This document shows positions 33,441 to 42,483 of a DNA stretch of 64,000 nt, piece by piece. Position 1 is the stretch's first letter. Each line of letters opens with the position of its first letter. Below the pieces are notes generated by a model. The model ran no database searches, was not told where the DNA came from, and worked only from the letters and a program-made list of their open reading frames with translations. The position numbers were made by a program, and so were the translations under genes. The DNA comes from Obelidium mucronatum (lineage: Eukaryota > Chytridiomycota > Chytridiomycetes > Chytridiales > Chytriomycetaceae), in NCBI GenBank assembly GCA_025765595.1, contig JAIVFH010000013.1:248001-312000 (forward strand). The letters run 5' to 3'.

Positions 33441-34307
33441 TAATTCCAAGCAGACTGCAATTATTTCTGTACCCATTCATCACGTATCCGGTGGGGCGTC
33501 TAGCGCTCTCCAGGAGTAGTCGTGCCGCTTGCCAAGAACGGAATCCGTGATGAATGAATGGTCTTTGAAATTTCACGCGTTTAGAGTGTATAAATGAATG
33601 CTTCGGCGGATTTATGGTCGGATAGCGTGTTTTCGAGATAGTATGATGATGATCAAAGGCTATAACATGTTATTCATAATTAGATCGATGGTTGAGCACT
33701 AAAAAGTAGGGACGTTCTTACTGGGTCACTGCGATTTTACGCGCATGAGGCAATATGATGGTGAACGGGTCGGCGGTAGTGCGGCGGTGAGCAGATGCGG
33801 GGGACGATGTGAATTCCGAATTTTTGTTTTGAGAGAGTTTTGTTTTGATTATTTGAAACGCCGACGACCAAGAAAAGAAAAAGACAGTGAATTCGCCCAG
33901 CATAAAAAGATGAGCGAAATCAACAAGCTGAAGCGAGAGCTTTGGAAATGTCGCGAAATATATATATATTTTTTTGTTAATTACTTCTTGACGTTTAAAA
34001 TATGAACCTTCGCGATCAACTAAGCTAACTGGTTAACTAGAAGGTGCCTTATACAATACAGTACAAAATATCCGAAGATATCCTGTCTGTAATTCTGGAT
34101 CGAGAAGAGGTTCTGATATTATTGGTCCAGCCGCCGATACGTTCTCCCGAGTCCCAGGATGCAAAAACCATTCAAAGAAAAGAACAGCGAGTGTAAATCG
34201 ATCAAGAAACGCCTATCTGTATTATTGAATCTTGCATTGTCCGAATTGTAACTTGAAGGAACGGAATGAATGGAATGAATGGAATCGGAACATACCAAAC
34301 AGAGGAA
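33441..34307. other. Gene-poor region with a degenerate repeat fragment
   Basis: The stretch at about 33,485-33,535 shares CTCTCCAGGAGTAGTC with the array core and so looks like a diverged partial unit. The rest, to 34,307, is A/T-rich with no frame that resembles a protein family. A short open frame at 33,745-34,005 on the plus strand is composition-driven and not credible. Confidence 0.55.
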
Positions 34308-34864
34308 TCAGGCTGCTTGCATCTTTTCGAAGCGACAGTTGACAGCAATACGCTCCAAAAGTGTATCGTACTTGATCTTGGCTGGTCCGTGAATATACAG
34401 GTCATCACACCTTGTCGATCCATGAACGCTGGCGCTCAACACCTTGTCCAGCTCGTTCGGGTTCAATGTACCTTTGGCGCCGAAGATTTCCACAAACGTA
34501 GCATTAAGCATTGGAATGGACACGGCGAATGGCGCCGACGCAGTCCTGCACTTAGCGGACCATTTCTGGCAACGTATTTACACACCGTCAACCCATCATG
34601 ATCATACAGCGCAAGAAGCTTAGTTTTCCTCGCGATCTGCGCGCCATTCTTTGCCGCCAGGTTCCTCCTTGCGTCTTTCACGTCTTCCTCGTCGCCGCAC
34701 TGTGGGATCTTCAGCCGCTTCTCGAGCGCCGCCACGTACGCCGCAACATCGCCAGCGTCGGCCGCCGAAAGCGCGGCGCCGGGATTCGTCCGCAAAATTT
34801 GCTTGCCGCGTTCGGCGGCGCTTGGCTTCTTTGCGTTGAATTCAGCGATAGAAAACAGAAACAA
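34308..34864 (-). CDS. Unknown small protein, divergent partner of CMTR1
   Basis: Function unknown. Two exons are read. The first runs from 34,864 (MFLFSIAEFNAKKPSAAERG) through an Ala-rich helical stretch containing DAGDVAAYVAALEKRLKI and ending LLALYDHDGL. The second, after an intron near 34,547-34,590, has SIPMLNATFVEIFGAKG, LNPNELDKVL and ERIAVNCRFEKMQAA. The continuous reading through the splice and the conserved-looking hydrophobic pattern support a real gene. The start is 10 bp from the CMTR1 start on the other strand, so either the true start is further in or the transcripts overlap. The 5' half is GC-rich like other first exons here. Confidence 0.5.
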
Positions 34865-34874
34865 AGAAAATAAA

Positions 34875-36601
34875 ATGAGTCTCTATTCGACTGACGCAAA
34901 GTTCCTTGCGACGGCGGCCGTGTCGCCCGTGCCGCCGCCGCGCATGGATCCGCCGGCAGTGTTTAACGCGCGCGGGCGCGGCGGCTTTGGCAGGCGGGGC
35001 GGCCACAGAGACAACAGCAACAGAGACAGCAACAGAGACAGAGACAGAGACAACAGAGACAGGCTGCGCTTCGAGCCGTACGCGCACTCGAGCAGAGACG
35101 CGCGGGGCGACAGAGACAGTGACGAGAAGCGACACGCGGAGCGGAGAGTTGACATTGCCACGCGGCAGTCGGTGGACTGGCTGGACAACAGCGGGGGAAC
35201 GGAAGCAGCGCCGGGGATCGAGGCGCAGCTGAAGAAGGCGGCGCTGCCAAACTACGACCTGTTCTGGTGAGTCGCGTGATCAAGCTGATGCTGTTGAACT
35301 CAACTCGTGTCACTCAGCTACGCGGCGTTAATCACCCGTCTTTCGCAAAAACGCACATCTCTCTCGCAACAACTTGATCCTTCCGCATTTTCATCAGCCC
35401 GCAACGCCACAAATCCATTCACCTTAGTTACCGATTCCCAACAACTCTTCATCAACAGAGCAGCAATTAAGATTGCCAATATGGATGCTATGGCATCCTT
35501 TGTAAACCGCCTCGTCGAAAATTCTAGATCTTGGAGATCCGAGCCAGTCTTTGCGGATCTTTGTTCAGGGCCCGGTGGATTCAGCGAATATATTCTTTAT
35601 CGGATCCGCAAAAGACATCCCAACTGTTCCCCGAAAGGCTATGGAATCACTCTTCGTCGTGGAGACTTGGATTTCAATGCTGGATTTGTACAACGCGAAC
35701 GGGCAACTTTCTTTCCACTGTATGGAAAAGATGGATCAGGAGATTTGACAAGATTGGAGAACTTGGACTCGTTTTGTGACCAGGTTTTGGGGACCAATCA
35801 AGATTCCAGAAAAGTTGGTCTTGTTACGGCTGATGGAGCGTTTAGTTGTGCTGGCGATGAACTTTACCAAGAAGATCAAGTAAAGGTTGTTTTACTGGCC
35901 CAGCTCACGACAATGTTTCGAATCTTGGAAAAAGGTTCGATATCTACCACCGTCTTCCGCCGCAGGTGGTTGCTAATTGCCGAAGGCAAGATCTTACTGC
36001 CGTTTCCACTACCATAGGCTGCTGGTGGTGTACCTCAAATTGCATCCATATTAAACCAACGAAAATAGGGGGCGACTTTGTCATGAAGACATTTGAGCTA
36101 CTCACTCCATTTTCGGTCGGTCTTGTCTATCTGTTACATAAGAGTTTCCGAAAAATCAGTGTCGTCAAACCATTTTCAAGCCGGCCAGCAAACTCAGAGA
36201 GGTATTTAAAATGAGATAAATACCTTGCGTCTTTTTTAGTATTGTAAAACACTGGTTCTCATTTTATTATTATATAATCTACAGATACATCATATGCCAG
36301 GACTTGTTCAATCCACCTTCCGTCGAAGCTATCCAAAACCTCCGAGAATGTCTTGGCACATTGGCTGGAATCCGCCAGCCTCCACCGTCCAGCAACAATC
36401 AAATCTCTTCCTCTCACACAGAGCCACCCGGTGGTTTCATTTCATTACAAGAACGTGTCGCATTGGGATTGTTTGATGTCTACAGTATCCTTGATATCGA
36501 GTGTACAGTTTTGAAGGATGAAAAGTTTATGGATTGGATCAAGGAATCAAATGTCAAGTATGTTGAATCTTCTGTCCCATTTGGATTTTGCTCTTTTTGT
36601 T

Positions 36602-36645
<44 letters not shown>

Positions 36646-36794
36646 CTGGTTTAAATATTAGAATCACTATGCGGCAGACTGAGGCGTTGGCCAAAATGGA
36701 GGTGTATGGGAGTGGAAATCGAGAGGCCGCTGTATCACTTGATACTCAGCAGGATGTTATGAAGCAGTGTTGGCGTGAGTGGGATCTGGTGTAA
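34875..36794 (+). CDS. Cap-specific mRNA 2'-O-methyltransferase CMTR1-like
   Basis: Methylates the 2'-O of the first transcribed nucleotide of capped mRNA using S-adenosylmethionine. The N-terminus is a low-complexity Arg/Asp-rich block (RDxNRDxDR repeats, 35,010-35,140). The RrmJ/FtsJ-type catalytic domain has INRAAIKIANMD, FADLCSGPGGFSEYIL (SAM motif), VTADGAFS (catalytic Asp) and, after a ~135-nt intron, GGDFVMKTFELLTPFSVGL with the catalytic Lys and PFSSRPANSERY. Later exons give QDLFNPP and a C-terminal tail ending WREWDLV. The last intron contains a run of 41 T (36,605-36,645). The order and motifs match metazoan CMTR1; no G-patch or WW domain was seen. Confidence 0.88.
36605..36645. 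repeat. Poly(T) homopolymer, 41 T, in a CMTR1 intron
   Basis: An uninterrupted run of T just upstream of the 3' splice site of the last CMTR1-like intron, where it acts as an extreme polypyrimidine tract. Its length makes it a likely assembly or polymorphism hotspot. Confidence 0.9.
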
Positions 36795-37077
36795 GTGATC
36801 CATCCAATAAAATGTCAGCTTTTCAAGCCAATGTTAAAATTGGTTCTTGATTAAGAAAAAAATCATGCATGAATATCAAAGTTTCTGTAAGAAGTATTCA
36901 ATTCTTCACTAATCCTGCGGGAGTATTGGGTCAGCAATACTGATGAAGTCGTTAATTCTTTAGCAACAATTAAACACGTGTCAAAACATGTACCCAACTC
37001 AAAATAAAAGTCCATTGAATGTTACACAAGTACGTATTATTGTCCAGTTAGGGAATCATGCCCATATCAAGACACAT

Positions 37078-38755
37078 TTATGTATTCTTCATATCTTTCC
37101 ACACATGTTGCTCACAAACATTCAATAAAACACTCTTGACAACTTCAAAGTCAGGATCACCATTCCCATCACTCTCATAACCACTGACGTCTCCATTAAT
37201 TCCAGTCTGCCAGTTGCTCACTGCAAGCCTAACAGCAGGCCTTCCTCCCCAAACTGTACCAGTCACATAAACTTTCCTTGATCCATTGATTGCTTCCACA
37301 AGTTTGGCGTTTCCATCCACACCTTCCCAAACACCGCCACCTTTCACCCCAGCAAACAAAACAATATTGGATACTTTGACAGTCTGAGGTTGGTTGTTGT
37401 CCCCATGATGATGGTTGTTCAACAATTCAAAGTGCTTGGATTCGTTTATCCATTGAGCTACGCGATTTGCGAATTTGATGTTTCGGTTGAAGAGATCTTG
37501 ATATCCTTTGCGTCCAAGGGCGATTAAACTTGCATATAATGGGAGAGCGCGGAATCGCCTTGAGTTTTCAATGCCCACTGTGAGTGGAGATGGGATGGAC
37601 AAAGCAGTAGTAGTTTGAGTGATGGAAGATGATGATGATAGGTAGGCGGGACCGCTTGACGACATGTCAAATGATGGGGTACAAACTTGCTGCAATATTT
37701 GAAGGGAGCGCGTGAAAAAAAGGCCACAGTCGTAAGGAACGTTGAGCCATTTATGGCAATCCGATGTTATACTGTCTGCTAATTGGAGATGTGTAGACTG
37801 TGGAGCAAACGCGCCAAATGCTGTTTGAATAATCAAAAAAGTTGTTGTTTAGATTGTTTGAAAACACAATACCCATGTCTATCCCCCTCTCACCAGCATC
37901 AATATGCAGCCAAGCTCCAAAGTCATTGCAAAGAGCACGAATTTCTGGAATTTCTGTAGTAAATCTTCCAGTGTTGACTTCTCCATAGCTTGCAACCACA
38001 ATGACACCCGTATTCTCTTCCCGATACAGTTTAAGTCTGAGTTCCAAAGCCTTCAAGTCGAAATCGCAATCATCTGGACCACTAGCCAAATTAATACAGT
38101 TTTTCCTGCCGATTCCAAGCAATGAGGCTGCCTTGGCAAGAGATGCATGTCCATGAACATGCAAAACAACAACACGCGGCGAATTAAAGTATCCATCGTC
38201 CGCAAACGAGAATGAATCGTTTCCCAGAACTCCTTTGGTTACGAATTCTCGCCCACAAGCCAATCCCAAAATGTTGGAGGCTGTTGCACCTGTTGTGACT
38301 GTTTTTCCTTGAAACGTTGTGCGGGAATCAATGCCCATCAAGTCGGCGGCCATATCTAGAGCCAGTGATTCCACGGTTGTTGCGATAGAGTCTTTTGGGA
38401 GGTGTACCTGGTTTTTTGCACATTGAATCTCACCTTTTCAACGAATCCTCATTGTTCATACCTGAACATTCTGATCCAATGTGGATGTTACCAAGTCTGC
38501 TACAAGAGCGGCAGGAGTAACTCCACCAGTCACGAATCCAAAGTATCGCGGGCCAGCGGCATTGATTGTGGCTGGAGCGATCGTCTCTATCAACAGTTCG
38601 ACAGTGGCTGCCAGACCAATTCCCACTGGTGGAAGCTCAGTCGGCAATGTACTCAGAGCATGCGATATGGCTGTCTCTGAAGGGCGGACATGTTCTCTCG
38701 AAGATTGTGTCTGGGAAGTAATCCACTCAGCAACTTTGCTTATTTCTGCATTCAT
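37078..38755 (-). CDS. PLP-dependent group II amino-acid decarboxylase
   Basis: A predicted fold-type I PLP decarboxylase of the aromatic-amino-acid/glutamate decarboxylase group. The N-terminal exon starts MNAEISKVAEWITSQ and has GPRYFGFVTGG. The next has TTGATASNILGLACGRE, a phosphate-contacting segment, and EVNTGRFTTEIPEI followed by WLHIDAGERG, which holds the ring-contacting Asp. After an intron near 37,806-37,876 comes SDCHKWLNVPYDCGL with the PLP lysine. The C-terminal domain has VTGTVWGGRPAVRLAVSNWQT. Substrate is not predictable. The first ~65 coding bases lie inside a ~296-bp tandem duplication, so a second copy of this 5' end exists upstream at about 38,987-39,056. Confidence 0.87.
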
Positions 38756-39285
38756 TTTTAAGTATGCTTTGCTATAGTTTGATAAACACTATTTGACTCT
38801 CTTTATTCGGTTTCGATATGCTTCCCTTCTCAAGATTGATCCCACTTTCTCCAAACAAGTTTTGATTGGGGCAAAAGCCAAGTGAGTTTCGTGAAACAGT
38901 TTTTCAGCCTCTAAAAGAGATTCATCCAGCTCATTCTTGAGTCGAGTGAGTTCTTGAACCATTGTTGTTTCTCTTTGATCCATACATGTTCTCTCGCAGA
39001 TTGTGTCTGGGAAGTAATCCACTCAGCAACTTTGCTTATTTCTCCATTCATTTTTAAGCATAGTTTGCATTTTACTATTTGATAAATACTATTTGACTCT
39101 CTTTATTCGGTTTCGATACGCTTCCCTTCTCAAGATTGATCCCACTTTCTCCAAACAAGTTTTGATTGGGGCAAAAGCCAAGTGAGTTTCGTGAAACAGT
39201 TTTTCAGCCTCTAAAAGAGATTCATCCAGCTCATTCTTGAGTCGAGTGAGTTCTTGAACCATTGTTGTTTCTCGTTGATCCATAG
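38691..39285. repeat. ~296 bp direct tandem duplication spanning two gene ends
   Basis: Copy 1 runs from 38,691 to about 38,986 and copy 2 from 38,987 to about 39,285; both begin TGTTCTCTCG. They are very similar, with scattered substitutions and a small indel near 38,764/39,060. The unit joins the 5' end of the decarboxylase gene to the 3' end of the SET gene. The real decarboxylase start is in copy 1 and the real SET 3' end is in copy 2. The complementary halves (SET tail at 38,789-38,983, decarboxylase head at 38,987-39,056) are orphan fragments. Confidence 0.92.
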
Positions 39286-40243
39286 ATTCGATGCCACGTA
39301 AAAAGGAATAAATTTGGGCAAGCTGTTTTTGAAGCTTGGCAATCAAGGCATCACTTGCACGTGATACATATGTTACTTGAGTGAGATTATAGGATTTGTT
39401 GCATGAGTTACAGACACCGGTAAGTGGGTTGACAGCGCCGTTACATGCCGCAACTGTGTAAAACGCGGCACATGTAAAGTCTTCAAATTTCGGACCATAC
39501 GTTGGAGATTCTATGCAGCGATAAGAGGTTAAGCAACCAATGAATCACAGACAATTGAACAAGAGCGAACCATTCAAGCCGATAGCAGGAATCTCAGTAT
39601 GACACCACTCGCAAGTACACTGAAAAAGAAATTTCGCAGCCAAACGCATTTGCCTTTCTTTGCAAGGGAGAATCATGGTGGTCATGTCGAGGTATGAGAT
39701 TGTAACTTCTTCGCCAGGTTGAATGTCGCGTTTAGACCACAGACTGTATACAGGAGCGTCAGGAGCGTCGGGATCTTCTGCGGATGGATCTTCTTCAAAC
39801 ACGGCTGCGTTTGGATTGCACGAGTGGTTTGCGGCGCTCAGGTCGATCAAGAAGCCCGACGGAAACGAGTTGCACTGAATAACAAACAGGAGGCGCACAA
39901 TGTCGGCGTCGGACGGCGCGCATTCTGATTGGTCGAGCGCGGCGCGCACGGCGGCGACGCGTGCGGCAGTTGTGCGGCTTGCGGCTGCGGCGGGCGGCAG
40001 CAGCGCGGCGGCGGCGGGATGCAGCGGCGCCAGGCGGGCGCGGACGGCGGCGCTGGCGCGGCTGCGCTGAAGAAGGCGCGCGGCGGCCGGCGCTGGCTCG
40101 AACGCCGCCGCCGCCCACCACTCAAACGCCGCCTCGCGGTGCAGCAGCGCGCCGTCTTCGACAAAGCTGCGGCTGACTAAGCCGGCGCCCTTCCCGGGGA
40201 CAGCCTGGCGCGCGAGGCCTGCGTGGCGGTAGGGCGCAGTCAT
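39089..40243 (-). CDS. SET-domain protein lysine methyltransferase (SMYD-like)
   Basis: A predicted protein-lysine methyltransferase using S-adenosylmethionine. The N-terminus has the SET-start pattern (GKGAGLVSRSF), then a very Ala-rich helical insertion in place of a MYND finger. The core has NHSCNPNA, GEEVTISYLD (the conserved Tyr) and a post-SET Cys cluster CTCEWCH. An intron near 39,511-39,571 leads to a second Cys group (CNGAVNP, CNSCNKS) and a C-terminal helical tail. The first ~350 coding bases are about 80% GC. The 3' end lies in copy 2 of a tandem duplication; a dead copy of the tail is at 38,789-38,983. Its start is 32 bp from that of the divergent F-box gene. Confidence 0.83.
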
Positions 40244-40275
40244 GCGAAGTAAAGAAAAAAAAAACAAGTATTTAA

Positions 40276-41433
40276 ATGCACACGCTGCCGCCCGAGCTCG
40301 CCCTTCTCGTGCTAAAGTTGCTGGATATTGACTCGCAAGTGATCTGCGCTGCGGCAGTGTGCAGGGCTTGGCGGTCGCGTCTTCTGCCGCTGCTGGCGCC
40401 CGCGCAGCTCTCGATCCCACGCCATTCAATGCTGCTGGCTCTCGTCCGCTTGAACTTGGCGGCATTTCAACAACGCCGCTTTCTGCTTGTTTTTGAGAAC
40501 ATGGCTTTGAATCCAAGAAACGTGTCGCGCATGTGTCGCTTCTTTGTGCAGGCAAGATGGATGATTCCACCCACACACGAAAAGGAAAAGTTACTGGGAA
40601 TCAAAGTGGACGGATCTGAAGTGTTCTCTGTGTTTGTTGCTGCAACACTGAAAGCAGGGCGTGATTGCTCAGTGCTCAAATCCCTCCAATCACTCACTCT
40701 ACGTGACTTTCTCATATCTCCCACCCTCAATGACCATAATTCCGCATTATTCATTCTCGCAAGTCAATGCATGAAGCTTGAGTCCCTGTACCTGGAAAAT
40801 CCCGTTCGCCATGAACACCCCTTGAACTTTTTAAAGCTCTTTTCTCACAACAGCATCACCTCTCTGACGATTTCTGGTATTTCCCTCTCTGCAGTTCCGC
40901 TCAAGCTGGCATCATACTTGCCCAAATTGAAATCTCTTACTCTATCGCACGTGGACATTAAGAGTGTTGGGAATATGAGATCGATGGATTCATTCACAAA
41001 CCTACAATCCTTGCATCTTTTAAATCTGGAGGCACGTTTTACAGAAGATGTGGCGAAACTGGTTGCTGAATTTATAAAAGCCACTTCTTCCGCAGGCTCA
41101 TCTGGTTTGCTGTGTCCATTGGTAGAATTCGGCCTTACTTTATCTTCCACCAAGTGCATGCGAGCTTTTGATGTATCTGCATTGCCTCAATTTGAGCGAT
41201 GGATATGCCAAATTTCTATCAAGTCGCCAGCACCGCTGCGAGCTTATAAGCTGCTGTTGGGATATTGTAGTGTATCGGTGGACTTTTTGAACCGTGTGAT
41301 TAGCTCACTCAGTTGTCACAATCCAGGAACAGATACGAACGCGTGTCGTATTTTTTTAGAGAATTGCAAAGTGGAAGGTGATATAAGCTCAATCAAGGAG
41401 AGTTTGGGAAGTCGATTCCAAATCCAACCATGA
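40276..41433 (+). CDS. F-box protein with leucine-rich-repeat-like region
   Basis: A probable SCF ubiquitin-ligase adaptor. The N-terminus is an F-box: LPPELALLVLKLLDIDSQV followed by AAAVCRAWRSRLLPLL. The rest is a leucine-rich series of strand-helix units (LQSLTLRDFL, LESLYLEN, SITSLTISG, LKSLTLSHVD, LQSLHLLNL), typical of substrate-binding LRR domains. It is a single exon of about 385 codons. The target is unknown. The F-box part is GC-rich and the LRR part is not. The 3' end may overlap the convergent MYND gene. Confidence 0.82.
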   Translation: MHTLPPELALLVLKLLDIDSQVICAAAVCRAWRSRLLPLLAPAQLSIPRHSMLLALVRLNLAAFQQRRFLLVFENMALNPRNVSRMCRFFVQARWMIPPTHEKEKLLGIKVDGSEVFSVFVAATLKAGRDCSVLKSLQSLTLRDFLISPTLNDHNSALFILASQCMKLESLYLENPVRHEHPLNFLKLFSHNSITSLTISGISLSAVPLKLASYLPKLKSLTLSHVDIKSVGNMRSMDSFTNLQSLHLLNLEARFTEDVAKLVAEFIKATSSAGSSGLLCPLVEFGLTLSSTKCMRAFDVSALPQFERWICQISIKSPAPLRAYKLLLGYCSVSVDFLNRVISSLSCHNPGTDTNACRIFLENCKVEGDISSIKESLGSRFQIQP

Positions 41434-42469
41434 AACATAAAAGAACAAATTGTATTTCTCAACTTTAAGCAGACTCGAACCGTAAGATTTCTTAACATCT
41501 TCATTCTCAATACGCGCCCCCGTCAGATCCATCCATGAACCAATGAAATCTTGGTTCCTTCCAACGAATTGTAGCTCCAGCGCTGATGCCCGCCAATTTC
41601 ACCCCCATCAGTATAGACTGCAACGCGTTTCACAATACCATCTCATGCAACATCTCTGTCTTTGCATTGGAGAACTTGTCGAAAAAGATATCCTTCAACA
41701 ACCAAGACACGTACAACCAATTTCTCTGTCGTGAGCAGGATATCCCTGAAACTCCTCAAGCTGTGCCCATGTCAGAGAAGGTCGTCCTTTAAATTTATCC
41801 TTCGCAGCTGGGTTGCATTCCCCTTCCAAGCGATTTTTTGGCACTCGGCGTTGCAATAGCGAGCAATGTTACATTGGCCACAACGCCTCAAGTTCACAGC
41901 GGAAACCTTGCGGCAGTAGGAGCACTTATTCGGATCCGAAATACTAGTGGAACTACTACTGCTGCTGCTACCAGGAGCCGATGCGAACTTGTCATACAAC
42001 CGTTGCGTCTCCTCCCCGCCAAACCCCATCGACTTTTTCCCAGGGTTCTCCTTCTGCCAGGCCCCAGCAATCGCCGCCATCTCAGAATCCTGACTGGAAT
42101 ACTTTGCCTTGGATTCCGCTTGAGCTTCTTCGAATTCGGCTTGCCTGGGTCGCAGCCTGGGCCGTCAATTCAGCAATCTCTTTGTTCACTTTGGCAATTG
42201 AGTCTGGTGGAACTTTGAAGTTCTCCTTCATGGCTTTCGGGGACGCTTCCGCTTCCTTGCATCAACTGGATCCCGCGTTGGAGTACGATAGTGTCTTCGG
42301 CAAAGTTGTTGGAGTTTGGTTTTGGCGGGACGCAGGCCGGCTGTCACTTCAGCCATTTCGTTCATGAGGCGGTAGTCGATACAGCACACGTGGCAAATTT
42401 CTTTGCTGTGCTTTTCGCAAAAGAGGCGACCGATCTTGAAGAGTTTTATTTTCTACCTGTGCACCCCAT
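41434..42469 (-). pseudogene. MYND zinc-finger protein gene with about seven frame breaks
   Basis: Clear protein-family text runs through all three frames. In order: a Cys-rich start (EICHVCCIDYRLMNEMAE), KTKLQQL, then EDTIVLQRGIQLMQ, then KENFKVPPDSIAKVNKEIAE, then AEFEEAQAESKAKY and GGEETQRLYDKFA. A MYND finger follows (CSYCRKVSAVNLRRCGQCN, ARYCNAECQ, AWKG, C). After it come KGRPSLTWAQLEEF, NWLYVSWLLKDIFFDKF and a last domain with DGGEIGGHQRWSY and WMDLTGARIENEDVKK. Frame changes fall near 42,302, 42,257, 42,145, 41,820, 41,726, 41,641 and 41,557. The first three have one base too many and the others one too few, and most sit in 2-4 base homopolymers. This is either a young pseudogene or a badly called stretch. 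The 5' start assumes ATG at 42,469 and a 57-nt intron. Both end points are approximate. Confidence 0.7.
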
Positions 42470-42483
42470 TTATTCTTTTTTAC

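Noticed and set aside
32185..33576. Short open frames in the array as several small protein genes
   Set aside because: They read through the intron-like part of each unit and are copies of one another. No independent evidence supports translation.
33745..34005. Plus-strand 86-codon frame as a gene
   Set aside because: Low-complexity Arg/Lys text with no start context, no family resemblance and no conserved splice partners.
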